From assembly GCF_013140855.1 (NCBI RefSeq), contig NZ_JABBPG010000001.1, positions 124,001-188,000 on the forward strand: 64,000 bases of DNA, read 5' to 3'. A program made the position numbers and the translations under genes. The notes under the pieces are model-generated. The model ran no database searches and was not told the DNA's origin. It saw only the letters and a list, made by a program, of their open reading frames with translations. Source of the DNA: Pseudoalteromonas caenipelagi (GTDB lineage: Bacteria; Pseudomonadota; Gammaproteobacteria; Enterobacterales; Alteromonadaceae). Within the stretch, counting starts at the first letter, position 1. Every line of letters starts with the position of its first letter. Below are positions 41,967 to 51,925 of this stretch, one piece after another.

Positions 41967-44900
41967 ATGAATACAAATATAGTAGCGTCCTTAGTCGCAC
42001 TGGCTAAGACTCGTGGCAATGATGTCGCATATCAATATTTCTTCGATGATGAACAACCCTGTAAAACTCTCACTTATGCTCAACTAGATCATAGAGCGAG
42101 GTTAATTGCTTCAGGGCTTAAAGTTCACTTTAAAAAAGGCGATAGAGCGCTGCTGCTATATCAATCTGGAGTCGAGTTTATTGAAGCATTTTTTGCGTGC
42201 CTTTACGCCGGTGTTATCGCCGTTCCAGCTTATCCTCCTAAAAAAAACCAGAATATTGATAGGCTACGAAACATAATTGAAGATGCAGGCGCGACGGGGG
42301 CATTAACGACCCTCAAGATATCTGAAATCGCTGCTCCTTTGTTCGAAACAGAAGCAAGTTTGCAGTCAGTCCCGTTGTACACCACTGATGAACAACTATC
42401 ACAATCTCACGAACCGATGTCTTGGCAAGATATTAGCATAGAGCCATCTGACTTGGCCTTTTTGCAATATACATCAGGCTCAACAGGCACACCAAAAGGC
42501 GTTATGGTCGATCACGCTAACATCATTGATAACGAACAAATGATGAAAGAGGCGTTCGGTCACGACGAACATACTCCGATTGTCAGCTGGTTACCGCACT
42601 TTCACGATATGGGGCTTATTTTTGGTATTTTGCACCCGATTTATATTGGCGCAAGTGCTGCGTTGATGAACCCCACCTTCTTTTTGCAAAAGCCTTATCG
42701 TTGGCTAAAACTACTAAGCGACACTCAAGGAGTTACATCGAGTGCACCTAACTTTGCTTATGATTTGTGTGTTGACACGATAAAAGATGAAGAGTTGGCA
42801 ACACTTGATTTATCAAGTTGGCGCAGAGCGTTAAATGGCGCAGAGCCCGTAAGAGCGAGTACGCTTGAGCGTTTTTATCAAAAATTTAAAAGCTGTGGGC
42901 TAAAACGAGCTGCAATATCCCCATGCTATGGTATGGCAGAAACAACGTTATTTGTGACGGGCAGTAAATTAGGTGATGGTGCAAAAGTATTAAAACTTGA
43001 TACGCAGCAATTACAGCAAGGTAAAGCGTCACTGCTAGATCAAAATCAAGATAATGAACCATTTTGTGATTTAAGCGCTGCTAACAATGCATCTACCTAT
43101 TATGCCGTCTCTTGCGGCACCACATGGCATAACCATAAAATTGCGATTGTTGACGCGCAAAGCAAATTGCAATTGGAAGATGGCTGTGTAGGGGAAATAT
43201 GGATTAGAGGCGCAAGTGTTGCAAAAGGCTATTGGCAACGCGCTGAACAAACCTTAGAAGTGTTTAATGGTTTTATTGATGCTGATGAGAAACAACCATA
43301 CTTGCGTTCAGGCGACCTTGGTTTTTTGCATAACGGTGATTTATACGTCACTGGTCGTTGTAAAGATGTACTGATATTCAGAGGGAAAAACCACTATCCA
43401 CAAGATATAGAACTCAGTGTTAGCCTCTCTCATGATGCCTTGGACAACAATGGCGGAGCCGCATTTTCAGTAACAACAGATAAAGGTGAAGAAGGGCTCG
43501 TGGTGGTGCAGCAAGTTAAGCGTACCGCAATCAGAAAACTCGATAGCGATGCCGTGTTTTCTGCAATGACCACAGCTATCATTCAAAACCATGATATTAC
43601 CCCCTATGAACTGGTACTAATAAAACCTGGTCGCATTTTAAAAACATCCAGTGGCAAAATTCAGCGCCAAGAAAATAAACGTCACTATGAGCAAAACAGC
43701 TTCGAAACAATTGCGCGAACTAAGCCGTTACAGGCTTCGACAGAGCCCAAACAAAATAACTACAAGCAAAAAGAGGCTTCCAATCAATTAACTCACTTAC
43801 AAGAGCGGGTACAGTGTGCACTTAAAGACGTTATTGCCCAAGAGGTTGAAAAGAGCGCAGGCTCACTTGACGTAGATGCAACATTTCAGTCACTTGGTAT
43901 TGATTCAATGAAGGCTGTACGTGTGTCTGGTGAATTGGTTGAGTTACATGACATTGAACTTGAACCTACGGTGCTCTTTGAATACCCAAGCATTGCTCAG
44001 CTGGCTACCTATCTGTGCGAGTTTGAGCAAGTACGGCGCGCTTTTATCGGTTCAAATCAAGAGCGGCAAACAGCACAAGGCGAGACTGAAAATGAGCGTT
44101 TATCAACGCACACTATAAACAACAAAGACATTGCGGTGATTGGTATGGCCTGTCGCTACCCTCAAGCAAATGGCTTAGAGGCGTATTGGCAGTTACTGTC
44201 ACAAATGCAAAGTGCGATTGCAAACGCGAGTGAGTCACGCAAACATTTATGTCCTAAGTTCAATATGCAAAGGTTAGGCGGCTATCTCGAAGACATCGAT
44301 TGTTTTGACCCTGCAATGTTTTCTTTGTCGCCAACGGAGGCAAAGCACATAGACCCGCAACATAGATTGCTACTTGAAACGGCCTATCATGCGATAGAGT
44401 CGGCAGGGCTTTCACCGGTTGAGCTCTATGGTCAAGAGGTCGGGGTATATGTTGGCATTTCTCAAAATGATTATTTTGGCATTTCTAATCAAGTACAAGC
44501 AGATAACCCTTATCTGGGCACCGGTACCGCGTTAAGCATTGCAGCAAATAGACTCTCTTATACATTCAATTTTACGGGTCCGAGTTTAGCAATTGATACT
44601 GCTTGTTCGTCATCGTTAGTTGCGTTGCACCAGGCAATGCAAGCAATGCGCAGTGGAAAATTGCCGATGGCAATGGCTGCAGGAGTTAACCTTATTTTAA
44701 GTGATGAGGTATCTAATGCTTGCCAAAATGCGCAGATGCTTTCGCCTGATGGATTATGCAAAACATTTTCAAATAGTGCGAACGGCTACGTACGAAGCGA
44801 GGGCGTTGGCTGTTTACTGCTCAAACCCTTAGCTCAAGCATTAGCAGATAAAGATCCAATTTATGGCGTACTAAAGGGCAGTGCACTTAACCAAGATGGG

Positions 44901-47900
44901 CGTAGTAATGGCCTAACTGCACCCAATGGTATTGCGCAGCAAAGCGTTATTCGCGCAGCGCTTGACGATGCTCAGCTATCGGCTAAAGAGATTCAGTACG
45001 TAGAAGCACATGGCACAGGTACAGAGCTTGGCGATCCAATAGAGGTATCCGCTTTAAACAAAGTGTATCGGGAAAACCAAGTTGGTGCGGAGCCATTAAT
45101 CGTTGGCTCGGCAAAAGCAAATATTGGCCACCTAGAATCTGGTGCCGGTATTGCTGGAGTAATTAAAACCTTGCTATGTTTTGAGCATCAACAGATCCCT
45201 GGGCAGCCTTATTGCGATGAGCTGAACTCGCATATTCCTTGGCATAAAATCGCAATTACGGTTAAAACCAAAACAATCGAGTGGCCAAAAAGTGAAAAAA
45301 ATATACTTCTAGCAGGGGTTAGCTCATTTGGTTTTGGTGGCACCAATGCTCATGTTATTTGCCAAAGCGCGCCTTCGCGGAGCAGTGAATCTATAGATTT
45401 AGAATCACATTGTTTACCTTACATTTTACCGCTGAGTGCAAAAACGTCAGCGTCACTGATTGCCTTAGCAAAAAGTTATGGGAACCAGCTCAAAAACTTT
45501 AATTCGGCGCAATTTGATGCGCTGATACTGACTGCTGCACACACTAAACCTTTGAAAAAATCTGTAAAATCAGCTGTATATGCGCAAACTAGAAAGCAGT
45601 TGGTTGAGAATCTATTGCATTACAATGAGCATGTTGAAGAACATCAAGTCTCACCCAAAACCGTGTTTTTGTTCACCGGTCAGGGCGCTCAATATGCACA
45701 GATGGGAAAAACGCTATATGAAAGCCAAAGCGTGTTCAAAAGTGCCATAGACGAGTGTGATGTTTTATTACGAGATATTTTTGATAAATGCTTAATTGAG
45801 GCGTTATATAGCGAAGAAAGTGACCGAATCACTAACCAAACTAAATGGACTCAAGTGGTTATTTTTGCCGTTGAATATGCATTGGCAAAACTATTAGTCA
45901 GCTTTGGTGTCAAGCCAGATATGTTGATAGGCCATAGTGTCGGTGAGTATGCTGCTGCATGTATAGCAGGGGTTTTCTCGCTAGAAGATGCTGTAAAACT
46001 GATATCTGCGCGTGCACAGCTGATGGCTGGTCTTGAATCTGGTGGTGCTATGGTATCAGCGCGATGTGATGAACAATTGGCTAAAGTGTTGCTTGAACCC
46101 TACCAAAGCGAAGCCGCGATCTCCGCCTTCCATGGGTTAAGTGGCGTGGTGTTCTCTGGAAGCTCGCAGGCCATAGAGGCGATTTGTGAACAGTTGAATA
46201 GCAAGTCGATTAAATTCAAGGCACTCAATACTGCCAGAGCGTTTCACTCACCACTTATGAAACCGATCCTTGATAAATTTGAGGATGTGGTAAAAAGCGT
46301 TTCATTGTCTTCACCTAACTGCGAGTTTATTTCTTCAGTAACAGGAAAACCTGAGCAACAGGCATTGTGCCAGCACAGTTATTGGGTAGAGCAAATAATC
46401 CAACCAGTTAAATTTGCACAAGCGCTAAATGCTCTACAACAGTTTGATGAATATTGTGTTGTTGAAATTGGCCCAAAACCCGTGCTTAGCACATTGGTAC
46501 AAGAGAACCGCCCAAAAGATAACAGTGAATTTATTGCTGTGCTTAATGCCAAAGGCGATGATAAATCACGCTTGTTAGAGGCAATTGCTAAGCTGTTTGA
46601 AATCGGCGTGCAGCTTGATTGGCAAGCTATCTATCCGCAAACGGGGTATGTTCGCCAGCCGTTACCTACTTACCCGTTTGCAAAAGAGCGATATTGGATG
46701 GGGCGCGATGACTCTTTCGAATCTTTATCAGTCCAACCTGTTGTATCTCAGGACCGTTCAGATGCGATTCGTCAGTTTGTATTACTGACCTTATCTAAGC
46801 AGCTGTCTATCCCTACCCATAATATTGATAGTCATCAGCCGTTACTCGAAATGGGGGTTGACTCGCTGATGATCATGCAGGCGGTCAGAACTTACGAGAA
46901 AGAATTTAAATTAGAATTCAGCGTTCGACAATTCTACGAGGAGCTTAGCACGGTTGATCGTTTAGTTGATTATATAGAGCGCAATAGTGATTATTTAAGC
47001 CAAACAAATCAATGTGATTTGGCTGCGTCTGTACAACAAGAGACTCAACAAAACAACGTGTTACTTGATGAATTAGCATTAGGTGAACAAACAATTGCAG
47101 CGATTTGCCGCGAGCAACTTCAAGCCGCTGCAATTGTGACCAATGAACAAGCAAGGCTGAGTGTTGAAGCTGTTACTTCAAGGCAGCTGCAAATGTTACA
47201 AGGTTCAGGTGTGAGCACAACTCAAACTGCTAAACCTTTAATTCGACATACCCCCAGCATGGCCCAAGCGAGTGTTACGCAAACACCACAAAAGAGCAGT
47301 GTGTTACCCGGATTTCAAGCAAAACACGTTGTGGTGCAAAATGACAATGAGCAAATCAAACAACACCAAATAGATTTAGCCAGTCGCTATTGTGGTAAAA
47401 CGCAAAGTTCAAAAAATCTAGTTAGCATACACCGTTCACATTTGGCTGATTGCAGAGCTTCTGCGGGCTTTAGGCTTTCGAGCAAAGAAATGCTTTATCC
47501 GGTGTTTGCGAAACGTTGTCTGGGTTCACGAATTTGGGATGTTGATGGTAATGAATATATTGATATTACCATGGATTTTGGCGTGAACTTATTTGGTCAT
47601 AAAAGCGAGTTTATTACCCAATCACTGTACGAACAAATCGATTCTGGGCTGCAATTGGGTCTGGCAAGTCCGCTCGCGTGTGAAGTGGCAGAGCTAATTA
47701 GTGAGTTAACGGGCCTTAAGCGAGTAACATTTTGCAACTCAGGTACCGAAGCTGTAATGACAGCGGTGCGGCTAGCACGCACTGTTAACAAGCGAAATAA
47801 AATTGTCCAGTTTAAGGGGGCATATCATGGTCATTACGACGGTACTCTTGCTCATCCGACTCCAGATGGCAACCATGTTGAGCCAATGTGTTCAGGGGTA

Positions 47901-50900
47901 CGCCAAGGCGCGATTGAGGATAATATCGTTTTGGATTATGGCTCGGACGAAGCACTTGACGTGATCCGCCAAAATGCCCATTCAATCGCTGCTGTATTAG
48001 TAGAGCCAGTACAAAGCCGCCATCCAGAACTCCAGCCTTGGGGCTTTTTGCATGCGCTCAGAGCACTGACCAAAGAACTGGATATTGCTTTAATATTTGA
48101 CGAGATGATCACCGGTTTTAGAGCCCACCCCGGTGGCGTCCAAGCTTTACTTGGAATTGAAGCTGATATGGCGACCTATGGCAAGATTGTCGGCGGAGGG
48201 CTTCCGATTGGCGTGGTTGCAGGTAGCGCAAAATATTTAGACGCCATCGATGGTGGAGATTGGCAATATGGAGATAGCTCTTTCCCAGAAGTAGACACAA
48301 CCTTTTTTGCCGGTACATTTTGTAAACACCCCTTGGCTATGGCAAGTGCAAAAGCGGTACTGAGTGAAATCAAAAAGCGCGGTGCGCAGTGCCAAGCGAA
48401 AATAGCGGACAAAACCAATTATTTAAAAGCCACCTTGAATGAGTTTTTTGCAGCGCACAATGTGCCTATTAGCATAGAGTCTTTTACTTCGCTGTTTCGC
48501 TTTAGATTTAATCAAAATCTGGATGTTTTCTTTTATGAAATGCTCAATCGTGGCGTGTTTATTTGGGAAGGACGCAACTGCTTTTTAAGTGATGCGCACA
48601 CCGACAAAGATGTAGATACAATTATTATGGCTGTCAAAGACAGCGTACTCGCTTTGCAATCCGCAGGATACTTTGGTAACCCTGAGGATAACAATACTGA
48701 TAACACTGACCCTTTAAACCAAGCACAGCAGCAACTATTAGCGTTAGCGCTTCGCAGCGAACAGGGCGCATTAGCCTATCATTTACAGGGGGTAGTCAAG
48801 CTTCAAGGGCAGTTAGATGTTACTCGCTTAGTTGAGGTGGTAACGCAGTTATACGATGTGTTGCCTATTTTGAGTTATGGCGTAGATATTGATAATTTGT
48901 GCCACAAGCAACGAACAAGTAGCAACCCCGTTGTTCGTATCGAGAAGTGTTTAAGTAGCGACGACGTAAACGGCAAACTTTCTGAGCTAAGATACGAAGC
49001 ATTTGATTTTGACGCCCAGCCGCTGATCCGCTTTGTGTTAATTCAATCACCAAACGATTGCTACTACCTGAGCGTGATTGCGCACCATTTGCTTTATGAT
49101 GGTATGGCAATAACACAACTTATTAATGCAATAGCGTGTGGTTATAATGATGATGAGGGGAAAAATAATCCGCAATTTATCGATTTTACTCACTATAACT
49201 GCGCACTGAATGAGTATTGTCAATCGTCTCGTTATGCTCATGACGAGCAATATTGGTTGGCACAGTTACGAGGTATTGAGCCGCTCTCACTTGCAGTTAA
49301 AACGAATGCCCCAAGCACACACAATTACGAAGTGGATGGTGTTAAATATGCAATTGCCCATCAGGCGATAGATAATCTTAAAAACCTTGCTAAATCATTG
49401 GGAGTTGGACAGTTTGCAACGCAATTGGCCATGTACGTTTTATGGTTAAACAGATTAACGCGGCAAAATACCATCGCGGTGCTTATTCCCGTTTCTTGTC
49501 GGCAGTTACTGGCAACAAATTATGATAGTGATGAGTTAGACAGCGGCTTAATCGGCTATTGCACCAATATTTTGCCAATCGTTGTAGATTGTACGCCTCA
49601 TGCCAATGTAGGCACTTTAGTAAAAGCGGTGCAAACGCAGTTGCTAGATGCATTTGAACATCAATATTACCCATATTCTGCACTGGCAAATCAAGACTTG
49701 GACTTACCTACTGTCATGTTCAACATGGATAAGGTCGGTGCGTTACCTGAATTTAAGGGAATAACCGCTAAGAATATTGACACTTTGGCCAAATATAACC
49801 AGTTCGAGTTGTCTTGTAATATTACGTGTGTTGGTCAGCAATGGTCATTACAGCTTGAATACAATAAAGGAAAGTTTGATAAAAGCTGGATCGAAAACAA
49901 TCTACGTCAATTAATAGGGTTGTTTGGCCAACTAAAAGAATCTGATCTGTTAGAGAGCAAAGCGTGCTCATTACTGGATAATCAGGCTTATCAGCAGGTA
50001 CTGTTATCTGCGTTTCAAAACGCACAAACGCAGACTCTGCAATCGGTGTTTTTAGATGATTTTGCAGATATGGTTAAAAAGTATGGCCAAAAAACTGCAG
50101 TAAAATGCGCTGAAACACAGCTGAGTTATAATGATTTAGATAAGCGTATTAATCAAATGGCTCTGTACTTGCGCACCAAGGGGATCGGTGAAGGCCAATT
50201 GGTGGCTATTGCTTTACCAAGACGCAACGAGTTACTGATAAACCTACTTGCGGTGCTCAGAATCGGTGCCGCATACTTGCCTTTAGATTTAGCTTATCCC
50301 ATGCAGCGTATTAAAGATATATTGGAAGATGCACAGGTTTCGTTGCTAATTTGTGATAGCACAACGGATGTTAGTGAGCTAACAGAAACTGTCAGTTGTG
50401 ATGTGATGAATTTGGACAACGAAGCTGAACAAATCGATATTCAACCAAACACTGAACTTAGTAATTGTGTAACCGCCGAACATACAGCATATGTCATTTA
50501 TACCTCAGGCTCGACTGGTAAGCCTAAAGGTGTTGAGATCTCTCATGGTGCACTAAGCAACTTGCTGCGGGCTATGCGTGATAAACCAGGAATAACGCGT
50601 GATGACAAAATGCTAGCCATTACCACCATCGCTTTTGACATCGCAATGCTTGAGTTATTTTTACCGCTTACTGTGGGTGCGCAAACGATTATCGCGACTG
50701 AGCAAATATGTAGTGATCCTGAGGCTATCATTGAGCAGCTGGGTGTACACTCAGTGACGCATATGCAAGCTACACCAACATTGTGGCGCTTGTTGTTAAA
50801 CACGGATAGTTGCAGTGTAGCGGGCCTTAAAGTGCTATGTGGCGGCGAGCCACTAGACAGAGTGTTAGCACAGAAGATGCTCACTGCTGGCGCTGAGCTT

Positions 50901-51923
50901 TGGAATATGTATGGTCCAACTGAAACAACGATATGGTCGTCTGTACGGCAAATAGATAATGCCAGCCAGATCACCATTGGTAATGGTATCGCAAGTACAG
51001 GGCTATATGTTATGGACGAACATGCTCAGTCTAAATCACTGCCACTACCCATTGGAGTATGGGGGGAGCTATGGATAGCGGGCGATGGTTTGGCGAAAGG
51101 TTATCTAAATCGTACAGACTTGACGCAGCAGCGATTTATAGATCATCAATTTGATGAACAACTGTCGCAACGGGTTTATAAAACCGGAGACCGAGCTCGT
51201 CGCCTCGCCAATGGAGAGATTGAACTACAAGGTCGCCTTGACCAGCAAATTAAGCTTAATGGTCATCGTATCGAGTTGAATGAGATTGAGTATCACATCT
51301 CACAATTACTAGGTACAAGCGATATAAAAGTGCTGGTATTAAGCGAAGCGCAAAACGCGAGTATCTTATGTGCCTATGGGGTGGATAAAGGCAACTTATC
51401 ATCTAGTTGGGCATTACCTAAACTACGCCAGTCTCTTACAAAATATCTACCAAATTACATGCTTCCTGAGCAGCTTTGTTGGCTTCATGAGTGGCCTAAA
51501 ACAGCCAATGGTAAATTAGATATTAACGCGCTACCCAAATCGCGAGCAGTGCAATCTTACAAACCAGCACAACTTAGCTCACCCACAACATTAAGTGAAG
51601 AAAAGTTATTAAAGTACTTCGAGCAAATTTTGAAGACTTCGCATTTTTGCACGACTCAGAGCTTTTTTGATGGTGGTGGTAACTCGGTATTAGCTATGCA
51701 ATTGGTGTCAAATATTAATAAAGGGTTTGATATTAGAGTAACCGTTGCCGATGTGTTCGACTACCCAAGTGTCAGTCAGCTTGCGCAGCGAATTGATGAC
51801 CTCATGCAAGCGAGAGCTGCATCCGGCGCAGTGCCAAAAGTTCAGCAGGTGAGTGACATTATCAGTGGCAGGGATATTGGTGACGCCTTAGCCGATCAAT
51901 CCATGACGGAGATGGACTTGTAA
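41967..51923 (+). CDS. Hybrid FAAL-PKS-aminotransferase-NRPS synthetase (lipopeptide initiation and first amino acid)
   Basis: A 3,318-residue megasynthase. FAAL at about 1-570 (YTSGSTGTPKGVMVDH, WLPHFHDMGL) activates a fatty acid. ACP1 follows (Ser647). KS is at about 722-1132 (Cys880 in DTACSSS, His in EAHGTGT and NIGHLE), AT at about 1232-1562 (Ser1324 in GHSVGEYAAA; ARAFHS suggests malonyl-CoA) and ACP2 has Ser1633. A class III aminotransferase (about 1812-2232, Lys2073 in YGKIVGGG) would make a beta-amino acyl chain. C (HHLLYDG), A and PCP (Ser3240) complete it. By eye the A code is D-I-L-Q-L-G-M-I-W, near the Gly code. No KR or DH is present. The ATG at 41967 is chosen; an upstream frame to 41856 has no domain content. 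Confidence 0.93.
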   Translation: MNTNIVASLVALAKTRGNDVAYQYFFDDEQPCKTLTYAQLDHRARLIASGLKVHFKKGDRALLLYQSGVEFIEAFFACLYAGVIAVPAYPPKKNQNIDRLRNIIEDAGATGALTTLKISEIAAPLFETEASLQSVPLYTTDEQLSQSHEPMSWQDISIEPSDLAFLQYTSGSTGTPKGVMVDHANIIDNEQMMKEAFGHDEHTPIVSWLPHFHDMGLIFGILHPIYIGASAALMNPTFFLQKPYRWLKLLSDTQGVTSSAPNFAYDLCVDTIKDEELATLDLSSWRRALNGAEPVRASTLERFYQKFKSCGLKRAAISPCYGMAETTLFVTGSKLGDGAKVLKLDTQQLQQGKASLLDQNQDNEPFCDLSAANNASTYYAVSCGTTWHNHKIAIVDAQSKLQLEDGCVGEIWIRGASVAKGYWQRAEQTLEVFNGFIDADEKQPYLRSGDLGFLHNGDLYVTGRCKDVLIFRGKNHYPQDIELSVSLSHDALDNNGGAAFSVTTDKGEEGLVVVQQVKRTAIRKLDSDAVFSAMTTAIIQNHDITPYELVLIKPGRILKTSSGKIQRQENKRHYEQNSFETIARTKPLQASTEPKQNNYKQKEASNQLTHLQERVQCALKDVIAQEVEKSAGSLDVDATFQSLGIDSMKAVRVSGELVELHDIELEPTVLFEYPSIAQLATYLCEFEQVRRAFIGSNQERQTAQGETENERLSTHTINNKDIAVIGMACRYPQANGLEAYWQLLSQMQSAIANASESRKHLCPKFNMQRLGGYLEDIDCFDPAMFSLSPTEAKHIDPQHRLLLETAYHAIESAGLSPVELYGQEVGVYVGISQNDYFGISNQVQADNPYLGTGTALSIAANRLSYTFNFTGPSLAIDTACSSSLVALHQAMQAMRSGKLPMAMAAGVNLILSDEVSNACQNAQMLSPDGLCKTFSNSANGYVRSEGVGCLLLKPLAQALADKDPIYGVLKGSALNQDGRSNGLTAPNGIAQQSVIRAALDDAQLSAKEIQYVEAHGTGTELGDPIEVSALNKVYRENQVGAEPLIVGSAKANIGHLESGAGIAGVIKTLLCFEHQQIPGQPYCDELNSHIPWHKIAITVKTKTIEWPKSEKNILLAGVSSFGFGGTNAHVICQSAPSRSSESIDLESHCLPYILPLSAKTSASLIALAKSYGNQLKNFNSAQFDALILTAAHTKPLKKSVKSAVYAQTRKQLVENLLHYNEHVEEHQVSPKTVFLFTGQGAQYAQMGKTLYESQSVFKSAIDECDVLLRDIFDKCLIEALYSEESDRITNQTKWTQVVIFAVEYALAKLLVSFGVKPDMLIGHSVGEYAAACIAGVFSLEDAVKLISARAQLMAGLESGGAMVSARCDEQLAKVLLEPYQSEAAISAFHGLSGVVFSGSSQAIEAICEQLNSKSIKFKALNTARAFHSPLMKPILDKFEDVVKSVSLSSPNCEFISSVTGKPEQQALCQHSYWVEQIIQPVKFAQALNALQQFDEYCVVEIGPKPVLSTLVQENRPKDNSEFIAVLNAKGDDKSRLLEAIAKLFEIGVQLDWQAIYPQTGYVRQPLPTYPFAKERYWMGRDDSFESLSVQPVVSQDRSDAIRQFVLLTLSKQLSIPTHNIDSHQPLLEMGVDSLMIMQAVRTYEKEFKLEFSVRQFYEELSTVDRLVDYIERNSDYLSQTNQCDLAASVQQETQQNNVLLDELALGEQTIAAICREQLQAAAIVTNEQARLSVEAVTSRQLQMLQGSGVSTTQTAKPLIRHTPSMAQASVTQTPQKSSVLPGFQAKHVVVQNDNEQIKQHQIDLASRYCGKTQSSKNLVSIHRSHLADCRASAGFRLSSKEMLYPVFAKRCLGSRIWDVDGNEYIDITMDFGVNLFGHKSEFITQSLYEQIDSGLQLGLASPLACEVAELISELTGLKRVTFCNSGTEAVMTAVRLARTVNKRNKIVQFKGAYHGHYDGTLAHPTPDGNHVEPMCSGVRQGAIEDNIVLDYGSDEALDVIRQNAHSIAAVLVEPVQSRHPELQPWGFLHALRALTKELDIALIFDEMITGFRAHPGGVQALLGIEADMATYGKIVGGGLPIGVVAGSAKYLDAIDGGDWQYGDSSFPEVDTTFFAGTFCKHPLAMASAKAVLSEIKKRGAQCQAKIADKTNYLKATLNEFFAAHNVPISIESFTSLFRFRFNQNLDVFFYEMLNRGVFIWEGRNCFLSDAHTDKDVDTIIMAVKDSVLALQSAGYFGNPEDNNTDNTDPLNQAQQQLLALALRSEQGALAYHLQGVVKLQGQLDVTRLVEVVTQLYDVLPILSYGVDIDNLCHKQRTSSNPVVRIEKCLSSDDVNGKLSELRYEAFDFDAQPLIRFVLIQSPNDCYYLSVIAHHLLYDGMAITQLINAIACGYNDDEGKNNPQFIDFTHYNCALNEYCQSSRYAHDEQYWLAQLRGIEPLSLAVKTNAPSTHNYEVDGVKYAIAHQAIDNLKNLAKSLGVGQFATQLAMYVLWLNRLTRQNTIAVLIPVSCRQLLATNYDSDELDSGLIGYCTNILPIVVDCTPHANVGTLVKAVQTQLLDAFEHQYYPYSALANQDLDLPTVMFNMDKVGALPEFKGITAKNIDTLAKYNQFELSCNITCVGQQWSLQLEYNKGKFDKSWIENNLRQLIGLFGQLKESDLLESKACSLLDNQAYQQVLLSAFQNAQTQTLQSVFLDDFADMVKKYGQKTAVKCAETQLSYNDLDKRINQMALYLRTKGIGEGQLVAIALPRRNELLINLLAVLRIGAAYLPLDLAYPMQRIKDILEDAQVSLLICDSTTDVSELTETVSCDVMNLDNEAEQIDIQPNTELSNCVTAEHTAYVIYTSGSTGKPKGVEISHGALSNLLRAMRDKPGITRDDKMLAITTIAFDIAMLELFLPLTVGAQTIIATEQICSDPEAIIEQLGVHSVTHMQATPTLWRLLLNTDSCSVAGLKVLCGGEPLDRVLAQKMLTAGAELWNMYGPTETTIWSSVRQIDNASQITIGNGIASTGLYVMDEHAQSKSLPLPIGVWGELWIAGDGLAKGYLNRTDLTQQRFIDHQFDEQLSQRVYKTGDRARRLANGEIELQGRLDQQIKLNGHRIELNEIEYHISQLLGTSDIKVLVLSEAQNASILCAYGVDKGNLSSSWALPKLRQSLTKYLPNYMLPEQLCWLHEWPKTANGKLDINALPKSRAVQSYKPAQLSSPTTLSEEKLLKYFEQILKTSHFCTTQSFFDGGGNSVLAMQLVSNINKGFDIRVTVADVFDYPSVSQLAQRIDDLMQARAASGAVPKVQQVSDIISGRDIGDALADQSMTEMDL

Positions 51924-51925
51924 CT

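Noticed and set aside
50543..50977. - strand open frame of 144 codons inside the first NRPS gene
   Set aside because: It mirrors a conserved A domain; there is no start signal and no recognisable family.
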